Origin: Saururus chinensis
Taxonomy: Eukaryota > Streptophyta > Magnoliopsida > Piperales > Saururaceae
Reading direction: 5' to 3'
NCBI GenBank assembly: GCA_035235625.1
Contig: CP141141.1
Location: 41,873,719 to 41,937,718 of the forward strand
DNA: 64,000 nucleotides
Shown: piece after piece, positions 1 through 11,691 of the stretch
Layout of the letters: each line of letters begins with the position of its first letter
Numbering within the stretch: position 1 is the stretch's first letter
Translations under genes and position numbers: made by a program
Notes under the pieces: model-generated
What the model saw: only the letters and a program-made list of their open reading frames with translations
What the model was told of the DNA's origin: nothing
The model's database searches: none

Positions 1-470
1 AGATGGTAAGAAAGTTAAGCTAGTAGCATATAAATTGAAAAGTGGAGAATCTGCTTGGTGGAATCAATTACAAACTAGTAGAACTAGATAGGGAAAACAA
101 CCATTTAGATCTTGGAGAAGAATGAAGCAGCTTCTAAAAGTCAGATTCCTTCTAGTTGATTATGATCAAATGTTATTAAAGCAATATTAGAATTGTTGAC
201 AAGGAAATATAAGTGTCAAGGATTATGTATATGAGTTTATGAGACTTTCAGCTAGGAATGATTTAATGAGTAAAAAACACAAGTGGTTTCAAGGTTTATT
301 AATGGACTACTGTGTAATGTAAAAGATAGACATGCACCCCAACATGTCTACTTGTTGCATGAAGCTACTCAAATAGCAAATAGATTGGAATCACATTTTG
401 AAAGACAAAGTGCAGATACTACGATTCTATTAGGACTCCAAATGCAATAGTTCCCAATCAAACAATGAAG
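1..470 (+). pseudogene. Ty3/gypsy gag, 5' part (decayed)
   Basis: Conceptual translation from base 3 gives a retrotransposon gag (capsid-like) segment with the recognisable pieces SGESAWWNQLQTSR, then a WRRMKQLL block, then YEFMRLSARNDL. This is the usual order of the Retrotrans_gag domain in plant Ty3/gypsy elements. The frame carries in-frame stops near 90, 187 and 196, and shifts near 310 before resuming as a stretch containing HAPQHVYLLHEATQIANRLE. The start lies beyond the left edge of the window, so neither the 5' LTR nor the primer-binding site is visible. The reading continues after the inserted LTR at 3192. It is clearly non-functional. The lineage within Ty3/gypsy is not resolved. 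Confidence 0.85.
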
Positions 471-847
471 ACTATTGTTTCTCCCGGCAGCCCCTAGTGT
501 GCCCCATGGATTGCAGATTTTGTCGCATTAATTTGTGTCACCATATTTGGCCGTGAGTACTTCTGACACTTCCTAAACCCTCGAGACAACAGCTCTCTCA
601 ACTTGGCAATACTTTTGGTTGCCAACCCCACCACCACTATTGTGTGCTCGCCATCAAATGTCATGATTACGAGGTAGGGGAGCTTTGAACTCGTAATTTC
701 ATGATAGCATGCTAAGATTGTATGATTCAATGCTTTGGATGTAAATCATGATCCATTTGCACAATGTAAGTGGATAAATTATGCCATATTGGAATGCATA
801 TGACTTGCATGTGAGGTGTAAATATGGTTGATGTATATGGATTGTGT

Positions 848-1000
848 GTGCTAGTGATGGCTAGCGAGCATGTTGGTAAGCTACGTGTATGGATGTGTAT
901 GTATGTGCTAGTGATGGCTAGCGAGTATGTTTCTAGGTATGTGGATTATGTGTGTGATAGTGATGGGTAGCGAATATGTTGGTAAGGTATGTATGAAAGT
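848..1000 (+). repeat. Three tandem units of about 55-60 bp inside LTR A
   Basis: The phrase GTGCTAGTGATGGCTAGCGA recurs three times (about 848, 906 and 950), each followed by a diverged TATGTT..GGTA stretch. The third copy reads GATAGTGATGGGTAGCGA. This is local tandem duplication within the LTR. Confidence 0.7.
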
Positions 1001-2221
1001 TTATGTATGTTATATGTATGTGTGATGGACATACATATGCATGATGGCTATATGCATGATGGCTTTACGCATGTGCAATGAATATGTGTAAGTGTGTGTG
1101 GGTAGAAGTATGAGCGATGGACAGTAAGATGTGACAGAGGGTTTGGTATGGAGTTGAATGTGGATGTGGATGTGTAAGTGTATGACAGAAGACGATGGAT
1201 TTAAGTTTGACAGGTGAGAATTGTAGCAAATTGTTTGGTTTGGATTAGAGCATATGTTGGTGGATTGTCAGACAGTAAGAGTATTGCATAATTGTATAAG
1301 CATAATGTACATATTATGAAGTGAAAAGTAAGTATAATAAGTGAGGTATTAGTAAGAGGGTGATAACTAGGGTTGGCTATGAGGAGCTCAGTTTGACGAC
1401 TTTCGAGTAAGATGTGTTTGTCATAAGGTGGATGACAGAGATTATATGACTATGTAAGATTTTGGTGTACGGTGAGTATTGTTATGAGTTGATTTGGTTA
1501 AGTGAAGTATGTTGCCCTGACGAACTAGGGTTTTAGATCGGGATCAATTTCGGTTTGATGAGTGGAGCACTGTGAGTATTTATAGCATAGTTATATTGCA
1601 TAACTTACTTAATTCAAACTTGAATTATAAGGAAAGCTAATGATATCATTGCGAGTTTGAGACCTGAGGGTTCGATGAATTAAGTTATGTGTTTGAGCTA
1701 GCCGATAATGAGTCGGCTGAGCATTTCTCATGTCTTGTCATGGTGTTTATCCTGCGGGATGTTATATGTTTGTTGTATTGAGCCCTGTTTTTGATTTGGT
1801 CTATGTGTTGAATTAAGCTTAGACGTTGGATTCTCTATTGAGAGCGTTATATGATTCCTGCCCAAGAGTGGCATTGTATGATTCTACCCAAAAGTGGCGT
1901 TGTATGATTTCTACCCAACGCACTATAAGACCCCTAGAGTGTGGGTAATTGTATGACCCTTTATGTGTGAGTGTTTATGTTTGCACGCTCAGGTAAGTAG
2001 TATCATGGAACTGCTCTTACATGTTTGATCTAGTGCCCCATGAGCATTGGTGTGTCTTGCCTTCGGAAAACTCCATGACGTCTAGTCACTCCCCAGAGGT
2101 TAAGGTGATGCCCCAATGACATTCTTTTCCATTTTGACACTGGAGTTTATTAATAGTAATGAACTTCAATAGTGGATATTATGTGTATGACTGTATGAGT
2201 GAGTGTGTATGTTTTTGAGTA

Positions 2222-2425
2222 AGCGTATGATTCTAAGCATGACGGTAAGTGTAAGTTTTTAAGCACAACTGTAAGTGTACGATTCTGAGCATGACTGTAA
2301 GAGTATCATTCTGAGCAAGACTGTAAGAGTATCATTCTGAGGAAGACTGTAAGAGTATAATTTTGAGTACGACTATAAGAGTATAATTTTGAGTAAGACT
2401 GTAAGTGTAAGATTGTACGAGTAAG
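2222..2425 (+). repeat. Tandem array of a 28 bp unit inside LTR A
   Basis: About seven or eight degenerate copies of a unit containing ATTCTGAGCAAGACTGTAAG are found head to tail. Copies drift from GTATGATTCTAAGCATGACG at the left to TATAATTTTGAGTAAGAC at the right. The antisense relative at 26090-26160 shows similar CTTAC-rich repetition. Confidence 0.75.
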
Positions 2426-3191
2426 GTCATATAAGTATGTATAAGTTGTATGAGTAAGCATACAATTGTACGAGTTAGTTTGTAAGACTCTGATTAAGAT
2501 GGTGTGTGTTTGGCATGATTGTATATGTGATTATATGCATATGTGCATGATGGTATATGCGATTATCATGTTTGAGTTGCATGAATGCATCTATGTATGA
2601 ACTTATTAAATTTACTGTTTAGAACTCCCATACTAGGTATTTTCTCACTGAGTATGAAAATACTCATTACCCTATTTTTTTAGCCCCGACGGTTAGGAGA
2701 CTTTTGCAGGTTTGCGTCGGAAAGCTCCTGAAGATGGACCCTTGCTTCCTTGAGTGGATTGATTCCTTTAACTCAGGTATATCCTTCATTTACTGCAAGT
2801 ATTATTTTGTGTCACGATTTGATGTATTGGGTGAGATGAGAATTTAAGTGTTGATACCTTCTAGACTTGTAATTTGGATTAGACAGTGGACTGTTGATGG
2901 GACTTGCCCTGAGGGATGCCTGGGAGAGATTTGTATTTAAAATCAACGATCATGGTAATTTATTCGTATGTTTGTTTTCGAGTAGTGCCTGAGGATGTTT
3001 GGTTTGGTTGTACTATGTTTGATCGAATGAACAAAAATTTGGATGGAATAATTGATGTGTGATGTTTTAAATTATAAACTGCTTTCACAGGTTTTGTATT
3101 TCATCATTTTCTCCGATTTACAGCTGTTATATTGCAAAAAAAAATTGGGATTTTTTTTGAAAAAGGTGATAAAAAAATCTCAGGCGTTACA

Positions 3192-3615
3192 TGAAGCACC
3201 AAAAATTTCTCAAAAAATGGGTCCAAGTGCTAACAATGCCAAGGTCAATCCATATGCACCTCCAACACCTATTAAATGTTATAGATATGGGCAACCACAC
3301 CATAAATCCAATAGTTGTCTACAACAATAGATTGCTCATTTGGCTACTAACCAAGCTCCACAACATGAAGTTCAAGATGTTTTTGATTGTTCAAGTCAAG
3401 AAAATGATTCTTTAGTAGAAGAAGTTGTTGGAAATAATGGATTAGATTGTGATGGGCATCCAATGGCTTTGGTTGTAAGAAGGATCATGCACTCAGCTAT
3501 GCGTGAAATGAAGAATCAAAGACATAGTATCTTTTGGACTAGAGGTATTGTTAAAGACATAATTAGTAGTGTGATTATAGATAGTGGCAGCACTAAAAAT
3601 ATCATAGCTCAAACT
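3192..3615 (+). pseudogene. Gypsy gag zinc knuckle and start of protease
   Basis: This is the continuation of the interrupted gag. The zinc knuckle is at 3277-3318 and reads CYRYGQPHHKSNSC. The expected C-x2-C-x4-H-x4-C has Tyr in place of the second Cys, so the nucleic-acid-binding finger is damaged. A stop follows at 3328. The reading then runs into an aspartic protease with the catalytic motif DSGS at 3580-3591. The protease is cut at 3615 by the MITE and resumes at 3925 in the same sense (…IIAQT then VVDKLQL). Confidence 0.85.
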
Positions 3616-3924
3616 TAGTGTTGCCGCTGGGTCGGGTTCAAGTTGGGTTTTGCCATACCCAAACCCGATACCACATAAGAAAACTATAACCCGAACCAAA
3701 TAAACTCGACCCGAATTTGACCCGCTTGACCCGATTAAAATTAAAAATATTTTTAAATTTTCTTTAAAAAAATTTAAATTTATATTTATAATTATATTCA
3801 GGTCAAATTGGATCACCTAAAACCTAAACCCAACCCGAATAGCTATTCGGGTTAAATTTTAAAAACCAAACCTGACCCATTAGGGTCAGGTTTTAACATT
3901 TACCCGACCCAAGTGGCTTCCCTA
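3616..3924. mobile_element. hAT-type MITE inserted in the gypsy protease
   Basis: This is a 309 bp non-coding insertion with imperfect terminal inverted repeats. The left end is TAGTGTTGCCGCTGGGTCGG and the reverse complement of the right end is TAGGGAAGCCACTTGGGTCG. It is flanked by an 8 bp target duplication, CTCAAACT (3608-3615) and TTCAAACT (3925-3932), with one mismatch. An 8 bp duplication and TAG..G..GCCA..GGGTCGGGT ends are typical of plant non-autonomous hAT elements. The host protease frame is continuous once it is removed. Confidence 0.88.
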
Positions 3925-6745
3925 TTCAAACTGTGGTGGATAAGTTGCAGCTTGAAACAGAGAAACATCCCAATCCTTACTCAAATGGGTGGATTAAGGA
4001 AGTTGGTGAAACAAAGATATCAAAGAGGTGCAACGTTCCCTTTTTCATAGGACAAAAATATAAAACTTAGATTTTCTGTGATGTACTAGATATGGATGCT
4101 TGCCAACTCCTCTTAGGCAGACCAGGGCAATATGATGTGAATTCCACCCATCAAGGTAAAGCTAATGTCTATTATTTTTAGTTTAATAGGATCAAAGTGA
4201 AGCTACTACCTGAAATTGTAAGTCAGTCCCTCAAGGAAGACAAAGAAGTGAAGAAAACATTCCTTTTGACTCTAAATTTGCAATGTGATTTGAATAGTGC
4301 AACTGCCCTAATTTCTCTAGTGATCAAAGGGGTTGAAGATGTTTAAACAAAGTTGCCTAAACAATTACAAAAGCTTTTGCAGGAATTCAAGAGCATTATG
4401 CCAGAAGATTTACTAAGTAAACTACCCCCATTGAGAGACATTTAGCACCAAATAGAACTTAATCTTGGGTCAAGTTTGCTAAACCTTCCACATTATAGAA
4501 TGACACCAAAGGAGCATCAAATATTATAGGAACAAGTAGAAGATTTGTTGAAAAGAGGTCTTGTTTGGGAGAGTTTAAGCCCATGTGCAGTCCCAACTCT
4601 CCTAATGCCCAAGAAAGATGGGAGTTGGAGAATGTATATTGATAGTAGGGCAATGAATAAAATCACTATCAAATACAAATTTTAATTGCTAAATTTATTG
4701 ATATGTTGGATATGCTTAGAGGGGCACAAATGTTTTAAAAAATAGACCTTAAGAGTGATTATCATCAAAAGAGAATTAGAAGTGGAGATGAGTGAAAAGC
4801 ATGTTTGAAAAGAAAGTTTATATGAATGGTTGGTGATGCCATTCGGATTATCCAATGCTCCAAGTACCTTTATGAGCTTAATACTTCAGGTATTAAAATA
4901 TTTTCTTAGAAGGTTTGTAATTGTCTACTTTGATGATACTTTATATATAGTAGTTGTGAAGAAGATCATTTGATACATTTGAGACAAGTTTTGATAGCTC
5001 TACAAGCCAATAGTTTGATAGTCAACTTGAAGAAATGCAGTTTTATGACTGAAGAGTTGATTTTCCTTGGATATGTAGTCAATTCTAAAAGAATTCATGT
5101 AGACAAGACTAAAGTGCAAGCAATAGTTAATTGGATGAATCCTAAAATAGTTATTGAATTGAGAAGTTTCCTGGGCTTAGCTACTTTTTACATAAGGTTT
5201 GTCAAGAACTTTAGCATGATCACAACTCCATTAACTGAGTGTTTAAAGAATAATCGATTCCTTTGGTCACAAGCAGCTGAAGATAGCTTTAAATTATTGG
5301 AGAGCCGGTCACTACTCCTATTTTGACATTACTAGATTTTGAGAAGATATTTGAAATGGAAACTGATGCCTCTTGTGTGGGAATTGGTGCAGTGTTAATT
5401 CAAGAAGGAAAATCACTTGCCTACTGCAGTGAAAAGCTGAATGATGCTCGAAGAAAATGGTGCTTATACCTTTGAACTCTTTGTTGTAGTCCATGTTTTA
5501 AGACATTTGAGACATTATCTTCTTCATAAGGAATTTTTTTGCACACTGGCCATCAAGGTTTTTGTCGTCTCAACAAAAGGTTACTAGAATGCATGCTAGG
5601 TGGATTAGTGATTTGTAGAAATATTCTTTCATTATTAAACACAAATCGAGACAAATGAATAAAGTAGATGATGCTTTGAGCATACGAGCCACCCTGCTAC
5701 TTGCAAACTTTTGTTTTTTGATTTGAGAATTTACCAAAATGTATTCTTATGATCCAAATTTTAAAGAAAAATGGCAAAGCTGCCTTGTGAACTCTTAGCT
5801 GAGGACAGAATATAGTGTTATTGATGGATACTTGTATAAGGGAAATTTACTGTATATTCCTAAACATTTTTTACAAGAGCAGCTGGTACAAGAATTGCAT
5901 AGTGGAGGTTTGGGAGGACATTTAGGAAGAGACAAGACTGCAAGTTTGATCCAAGAGGGATACTATTGGCCAAACTATAAAAGAGATGTGGGTTGAATCA
6001 TTGCAAGATGTTTGATCTACCACAAGGTAAAGGTCAAGTGCAAAATAATTTTCTCTACATGCCATTGCCAGAGCCTACTTCACCTTGGATAGATATACCA
6101 TGGATTTTGTGCTTCGTTTACCAAAAACTCAAACAGGGGTGGAATCCATATTGGTAGTTGTGGATAGGTTTTCTAAGATGGCTCATTTTATACCATATAA
6201 AAAAACTATGGATGCATGTGGCTTTACTATTTTAAAAAAAAATTGTGCGACATCATGGTGTACTAAGGACGATTACCTTTTACAGAGACAATATGTTTCT
6301 CATTCATTTTTGGAGGGCTCTTTGGAAGAAAATAGATACAAAATTGCAATATTCAGTTCAACCTATCACCCTCAAATTGATAGGCAAATTGATCGAGGTG
6401 GTAAATAGGATTTTGGGAACATTGCTCATATGTTTATCACGTGACAAACCAAAAAAGTGGGACTTATATTTAGCCCAAGCAGAGTTTACTTACAATTATA
6501 CAATAAATAGTTTATAGACAACCCCCTCATCATACCCTTGACTTGGTCTCTCATCCAAGACAGACAGGAGAAGATTTGAATGTAGTGAATACTTTATCAT
6601 AATTGGTAGTCATTCACCAATCAGTTCATCAAAAATTGCAGGAATCCAATCAAAATTACGAGAAGTTTGCTAATAGCAAACACAAAGAGAAACTATTTGA
6701 AGAAGCCACCCCAGCTCGAGGTCAAATTTCACTGGAAGGAGGCTG
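3925..6745 (+). pseudogene. Ty3/gypsy pol: protease, RT, RNase H, integrase (decayed)
   Basis: The domains follow Ty3/gypsy order. The protease C-terminus is at about 3925-4180, with LLLGRPGQYD. Reverse transcriptase is at about 4440-5330, with [32 protein letters not shown] and the catalytic YFDD at 4926-4937. RNase H is at about 5320-5700, with [19 protein letters not shown]. The integrase zinc region is at about 5880-6030, with GGHLGRDKTA. The integrase core starts at about 6085 with [17 protein letters not shown] before integrase excludes Ty1/copia. Many stops and frameshifts are present, so it is dead. The match fades at about 6745, after the region that follows the integrase core. No chromodomain, polypurine tract or 3' LTR could be recognised. 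Confidence 0.9.
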
Positions 6746-8278
6746 GATGCAGCTATTATGTGTCATCATTTTTACCAAGCTCCAGGTTAGTTGTTTTGGA
6801 TTTAGGCAGTGAAGGCTCCAAGTATAAGTAATAGGTGATTTTTGGAGAAAAGGGGCCTTTATGGAAACCGAAATCTTAGTGAGAGCTCTGTTTTTGCTCT
6901 CCATGGCGTCTCATGGATTTGAGGCAGATGCATAAATGCATTGTGGATTTAACATAATTTTTAAACTTATGAATTCAAGCTAATAGGTGGATTCTTGGTC
7001 ATGAATATTTTCTTTCTGTTGACTATTCTGTTGTCAATATATCTGTTATTCCCAATTGTATTTGGATTGATTTCTTTAAGTGGATTATAAGGCACGAATG
7101 AAAACGATGATGGAATTAGTCTGCGTCAGTTTTCCCTTGATTAATGATTTGTGAATTGGAACCTGTGATTTTGAGTTGCTGTATTTTTAGTCTGCGTCAG
7201 TTCCCTGATTTGAGTTGCTGTGTTTTTAGCCTGCATCAGATGTCCTGCACTTTGCAGGCATCAGAACTAAATGAGTTTTCATTTCCACCGTTTAAATTTG
7301 CAATTTGCAGCCGTTCTTAGCTTTATTATGCACTGCAACAACTTTACTGTATTGAGCTGATGTTAGCAAGGCAACCATTCATATTTAGTTTTATTTTATT
7401 TCATTTTATCTTATTTTCCTGGCTAACATCATCTTAATTTTTTTTGTCAATTTGCAACAACTTTCTGAGAGATCATGGAATTAGCTTAATTTAGTTGGCA
7501 GCTCACAAATTATAATTAATTTAATAATTAAGGTGCTGAGTTGGAAAAAGTATCTAATAGAACGGATCTACCACGTGTTTTGAAGCGTTAACTCATATTT
7601 TCTTAATTTCTTTTTTAGAATTGAAGAGCTAGGTAAATTAAATTATAGTTAACTTATACTTTGGTTTTTCAAAGTAAATTAAAATAAAGTTATTAATGTA
7701 GAATAAAAGAATATAATAAAAGAAATTACAATGAAACTATTGATATGAAACGCAGGGAATATAAGTTACTTCTGTAATAACAAAAAAATTCCATGACAGC
7801 TTTTACCATATCATATTAAAATGATCTTTTTATTATTTTAATTTTTTTTTATCTACAGTTGTTTTCGTGCCTAAGCGTATTATCGGCGCATAATGATTGA
7901 TACCTATATGAATAATCATCGATATAGATGATCGATACCAATAAAGCCTTTCGGGTCAGGAAGAGGTTGCATTTTCAAGCTTTTGTTTCGTTGATGAATA
8001 TAATGTTATACGGAAGAGAAATGTGGAAAGAACTAAAAAAAGAGTTCATTTTTATTCATCTACATACAGAGGGTCATCGTCATCGTCCCACGGCTCATAA
8101 AAACAAATGTAAGTATGAATATCAACACCCACAACCCAATAATAGTAAATACAGAACAAAGAAAAAATAAAGTAAAGATACAACAAGAATAAAGAAGAGA
8201 GACAAAGTGCTCATAATGGAAAGAATATGAATCGATGTGAAAGAAGCTCAAACTCGATCAGCCGATATCTCATCAGAT
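6746..8278. other. Intergenic, no gene recognised
   Basis: AT-rich DNA. At about 7120-7260 there is an imperfect direct repeat: TAGTCTGCGTCAGTT and GATTTGAGTTGCTGT with TTTTTAG occur twice each, and a third TAGCCTGCATCAG is present. From 7640 to 7760 the sequence resembles the Stowaway-like family seen elsewhere (ATTAATGTAGAATAAA), but ends could not be set. The last 200 bases include the 3' flank of the arabinogalactan gene. No ORF here looks coding. Confidence 0.5.
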
Positions 8279-8734
8279 CTACAGAAGCACGGCGGCAGCC
8301 AAAAAGCCAGAACCGGCCATGATCACTCTGCTGAGAGCAAAGTGCCCGGCGGCGTTGTTATCAGATGGGCCAGGCGGGGAGGCGACGCTGGGTGTCTGGG
8401 CCCCCGGAGTGGAAGTAGGAGGGGAGGTGAAGGGCGAGGGAGTAGGCTCAGCGACAGGAGATGTGGACGGGGAAGGTGATGTCGGGGAGGGAGAAGAGGC
8501 CGGAGGGACAAGGATGGATGGAGAGGGTGAAGGGGAGGGGACCGGAGAGGCAGAAGGAGAAGGCGAGGGGGTGGGGGTGGGAGTGGGAGTGGCCGGAGCT
8601 GGCGAAGGAGAAACCGGGGTGGGGGTGGCTGTGGGGCTGCCGGCAGGGGCGGGTGTGGGGGACTGGGCCACGGCGGAGACGGCCAGAAGGGCCAGCAGGA
8701 GAAGGGTAGAAGCGTAGGAGGTGGAAGAAGCCAT
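8279..8734 (-). CDS. Classical arabinogalactan protein (GPI-anchored)
   Basis: Single-exon gene of 151 residues encoding a cell-surface proteoglycan core. Residues 1-23 form a signal peptide (MASSTSYASTLLLLALLAVS, then AVA before QSP). Residues 24 to about 125 are almost only Pro, Ala, Ser and Thr in SP, TP and AP repeats. These are the non-contiguous Pro contexts that are hydroxylated and O-glycosylated with arabinogalactan. The C-terminus has a small-residue region (PSDNNAAGH) followed by a hydrophobic tail (VIMAGSGFLAAAVLL), a GPI-attachment signal. Length and layout fit classical AGPs, which act in the cell wall and plasma membrane in growth and signalling. Which AGP it is cannot be told, because these sequences diverge fast. 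The long opposite-strand frames here are shadows of its low complexity. Confidence 0.93.
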   Translation of the reverse strand: MASSTSYASTLLLLALLAVSAVAQSPTPAPAGSPTATPTPVSPSPAPATPTPTPTPSPSPSASPVPSPSPSPSILVPPASSPSPTSPSPSTSPVAEPTPSPFTSPPTSTPGAQTPSVASPPGPSDNNAAGHFALSRVIMAGSGFLAAAVLL

Positions 8735-8800
8735 TAAGTTCTATTTGCCGCTACTAGTGGAATATCAAATTGTATAATGTGAGAAGTGGGCGTATGCACG

Positions 8801-8810
8801 ATTTATATAG
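8801..8810 (-). promoter_or_regulatory. TATA box of the AGP gene
   Basis: On the minus strand the sequence CTATATAAAT lies about 67 bp upstream of the AGP ATG. This spacing suits a TATA box with a 5' leader of roughly 35-40 bases. It is the only strong TATA match close to the start. Confidence 0.65.
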
Positions 8811-9984
8811 AAGGTAGGAAGAGGAGGAGCCGAAGGAGAGCGGAAGGTGGTGGGGGTGGACTTTGGGTGCAAGGGGAGGAGAGGACAACTCAGAGGAGAG
8901 GGAAGGCGGTGGAGGAAGGTTCTGGTGGTGGTGGAGGGGTTGGGTTGGGCTGTCCTTGTCGGGGCTGAGACAAAGGCCGCGTCTGGAAAATATTTAAATT
9001 AAGCAGGACTTTGTCGTGCTGCAGGGGTGACCCTTTCTTCCATGGACGGTATCTACCAATGCGTTCTCATCACCTATTGTTTTCGTTGATTAGTACTGTA
9101 TTACTCTGTACGAGTTGGGATATTTTGATTAAATGAAGATTATGGGGTGATTAAAATAATGAATCAATCAAATCTTTTAAAAAAAAATTAGTGAATGAAT
9201 GGAGGGTGTGGGTTTTTGCATCATGCTCACGCCGTGAAAGTCTCTTTGTTACGTTGATGATGCCATGGTCGAATGTTCTTAGTGGGTGCAATTGCACGGG
9301 ACCTGTGCCTAGACCGGTTTTACCAATAGGAGGCTCCACCTCACCTAGAAATAGTGAGAAAAAAACTTGACAACTGGGTTCAACCGCGTTCCTATGTTTC
9401 CCCTTTACATGGCCATTGGTCAATGTAATCTGGTCATGAAAATATTTTTTAATTATATGAGCCAAACTAAGCAAAGCCCAGTTTCTAATCTCGACGGCTT
9501 AAATAAGTACCCGTTGAGGTCTGCGTTTTCTTTACTACTTTTATTTATATATAAAAAATATAAAAAAAATACTTTATTACATTAGATACTATAGAATGAC
9601 TAATAAATGAGGGGCGTGATTAACATTTTAAGCATTGATCATGGCCATCATTTTTTCCTTTTACATTAAATAACTTTTAATTAGCTGTGGCTGGTAAGTT
9701 TATGACTTGTGAGAGACAAGAAAACTGAACCAAGTTAAGAAGTTCCACTTAATTTAATGTGTCATTGTCCAAAACTAATTTACTTGATCATAAGTTTGAT
9801 GGGAAAATTTAGTACGGTGTTGTGAAATTGTCTACTTTCTTAAATGTGTTAGTGTTACTTAATTGATGTTGGATCCTGGATGGATCACCATGCTCTAGTT
9901 TCCGTTTTAAGGCCACCAAGGGCTTCTTTCTTAAACATGTTGTAGGCTTCTCTCTTAAACATGTTGCAAGTATTTCAGTTTGTT
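8811..9984. other. Intergenic; AGP upstream region, then no gene
   Basis: 8811-8970 is a purine-rich tract (GGAGG/GGTGG on the plus strand), which is pyrimidine-rich in the AGP sense and probably part of its upstream region. The remainder is AT-rich with short ORFs that resemble no family I know. Confidence 0.45.
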
Positions 9985-10172
9985 TCATATTAATAGCTTT
10001 ACTTGGCCAAACAAAATGTTCAACATTAATAACTTTATTTTATTTAATTTAAGTAGTTGAGTACTTGAAAAAAAAAATTATAATCTTATTTTATATTTTT
10101 TTAGACTAAATTTTATTATTTAATAAAAATTATTATTTTTCTAAATAAGGCTATTAATATAAGACAGAAGAA
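9985..10172. mobile_element. Stowaway-like MITE remnant
   Basis: Contains the family signature seen across the window: CATATTAATAGCTTTACTTG at the left, AAGTAGTTGAGTACTTGAAA in the middle, and GGCTATTAATATAAGACAG at the right. Ends are degraded, so the TA duplication is not clear. Confidence 0.55.
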
Positions 10173-11584
10173 CTCATCTTGGTAGGGTTAATAATATGAA
10201 AATAGATAATGAATGCTCCTCTCCAGTAAATTAAGATGTTTCGCTGGATGAGTGCTTTAGAGGGTTGATGAGAGCTGGGAACGTGCTGTTTATTTTAGAG
10301 TAGAATGACCCCACGGCACACATGATGGGCGCCATGTATGGCTCATGCAGGCCCCTCAAAATGAATGATTTGCACAACCTTCCGGGTTTACAACTGTATG
10401 GAAGATTCCATACAACCACCCCATTATAATTTATAATTTATGGCCTGGCATGTGGGTTTACATCGAAATCCATTTTTATGGTGATTGATTATAGTTAAGA
10501 AAGCCAGGTAATGAGCTCCTATTTTCAGAAATATATATATATATATATTTCAAGTTACTTATTGACTGAAATGCCTGACTACCAGGGACATGCATTTTAG
10601 CTTGCTCCTAAACTACTCATTTGAAGATGCAAGAATGCCGATTTGATTGTGTTTAACTGGTCGATCGTGCCCTAGTAGTTTGGTCATGTTTGATCAATAT
10701 TGCTAAGCTTCAGTTCATTAACATCATACCATTTTATTCGAGAATTGAAAGTTTATTAGTGTTCCTATGCTTTCTTGATAATGAAGAGTATAGTTTGCAT
10801 TGCAAATAATTTAATGGTGTAGATTGTATTGTTCATTTCTTGATCATTGACATGTAACTAAGTTCCTTGACAATGACTAGAATATACATTTTGCTGGTCT
10901 GTCAACAATGTAGACTAGAGAGCAGAAATGTACCCACCCTCTTATAAGAAGTGGAATAATATATTTCTCCATTGCTAGCCTGTCGAACAATGTAGACTAT
11001 TCACCGGAACTGCACCTACCTCCCAGGGAAAATCATAGTCTGATTAAGGAGAGGGTCCATTTTTATCATAGCCTGTCAAACAATTTCTTGCTTAAAAGCT
11101 TTGATGGTACTTAATTATTGTCATATATAGCTTATTCTCAATATTTTTAAATAAACAATCCCAACATAAGAATGTTAATCTTGTTACATATGATGAGAAA
11201 CTTATATCAGCGACAACGAGAGAGCTTGCAACATGAAAAGCAGCTGATGAGATTGATCTTTAGGGCCATCTTCTTTATCATTTTCTACCCAACTGATCAT
11301 TAGCTGTCTCACATGTGTAAAGCTTCCAGTGATTTAGAGTCTTTCATAACGCTTACAACGGCAAAGTCCAAAGACTCCGAAGCTTGGATCACGTTCGACA
11401 CCAAAGTCAAACGATCACGTTTGAACTTTGAGGGTGAAAGATTGTCATGGAGGGTGTCGTAGCTTGGATGCAAATTAAGGTCCAAGACAGACTCGGTTGT
11501 TAGGCATGAAACGGCGCTGCAGCAACCCAACTTGGAACTTAGACCAAAGAACCTATTCAAAGGGCTGACATTTTGGTATGGTTC
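10173..11584. other. Intergenic, no gene recognised
   Basis: AT-rich. A short (AT)n run lies at about 10531-10549. The phrase CTGTCGAACAATGTAGACTA near 10980 echoes CTGTCAACAATGTAGACTAG near 10900 and CCTGTCAAACAAT near 11071, a loose direct repeat. The 83-residue minus-strand ORF at 11309-11560 is not recognised. Confidence 0.4.
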
Positions 11585-11680
11585 TACCCCACATTAATAA
11601 TTTTATTTAGTTTTTTAAAATAAATTAATTTTAGTTTATTTTACTAAACTAAATGGAGTAATTAATATAAGATAGATAAA
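11585..11680. mobile_element. Short Stowaway-like MITE remnant
   Basis: CCCCACATTAATAATTTTAT at the left and GGAGTAATTAATATAAGATA at the right form a weak inverted repeat like the other family members. About 95 bp. Confidence 0.45.
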
Positions 11681-11691
11681 GTAATTTGATG

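Larger units (their letters stand above)
471..3191 (+). mobile_element. Solo LTR (family A) inserted in the gag region
   Basis: A 2,721 bp non-coding block interrupts the gypsy gag. It is flanked by the direct repeat TGAAG (466-470 and 3192-3196; ATGAAG if the shared A is counted), the 5 bp target-site duplication expected of an LTR element. The right end is GGCGTTACA, a canonical LTR terminus. The left end (ACTATTG) lacks the usual TG, so it is mutated or slightly misplaced. Plus orientation is shown by comparison with the minus-strand relative at 25335-26890: for example the segment around 1720-1755 is the complement of 26535-26570. There is no coding capacity. It is probably the product of LTR-LTR recombination. 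Confidence 0.75.

Noticed and set aside
1-6745. Intact autonomous gypsy element
   Set aside because: Multiple stops, frameshifts and two insertions, and no LTR pair within the window.
8319-8717. Long Gly/Glu-rich plus-strand ORF (132 residues) and two neighbours
   Set aside because: They are antisense shadows of the Pro/Ser/Thr-rich arabinogalactan gene, which has a signal peptide, GPI signal and TATA box on the minus strand.
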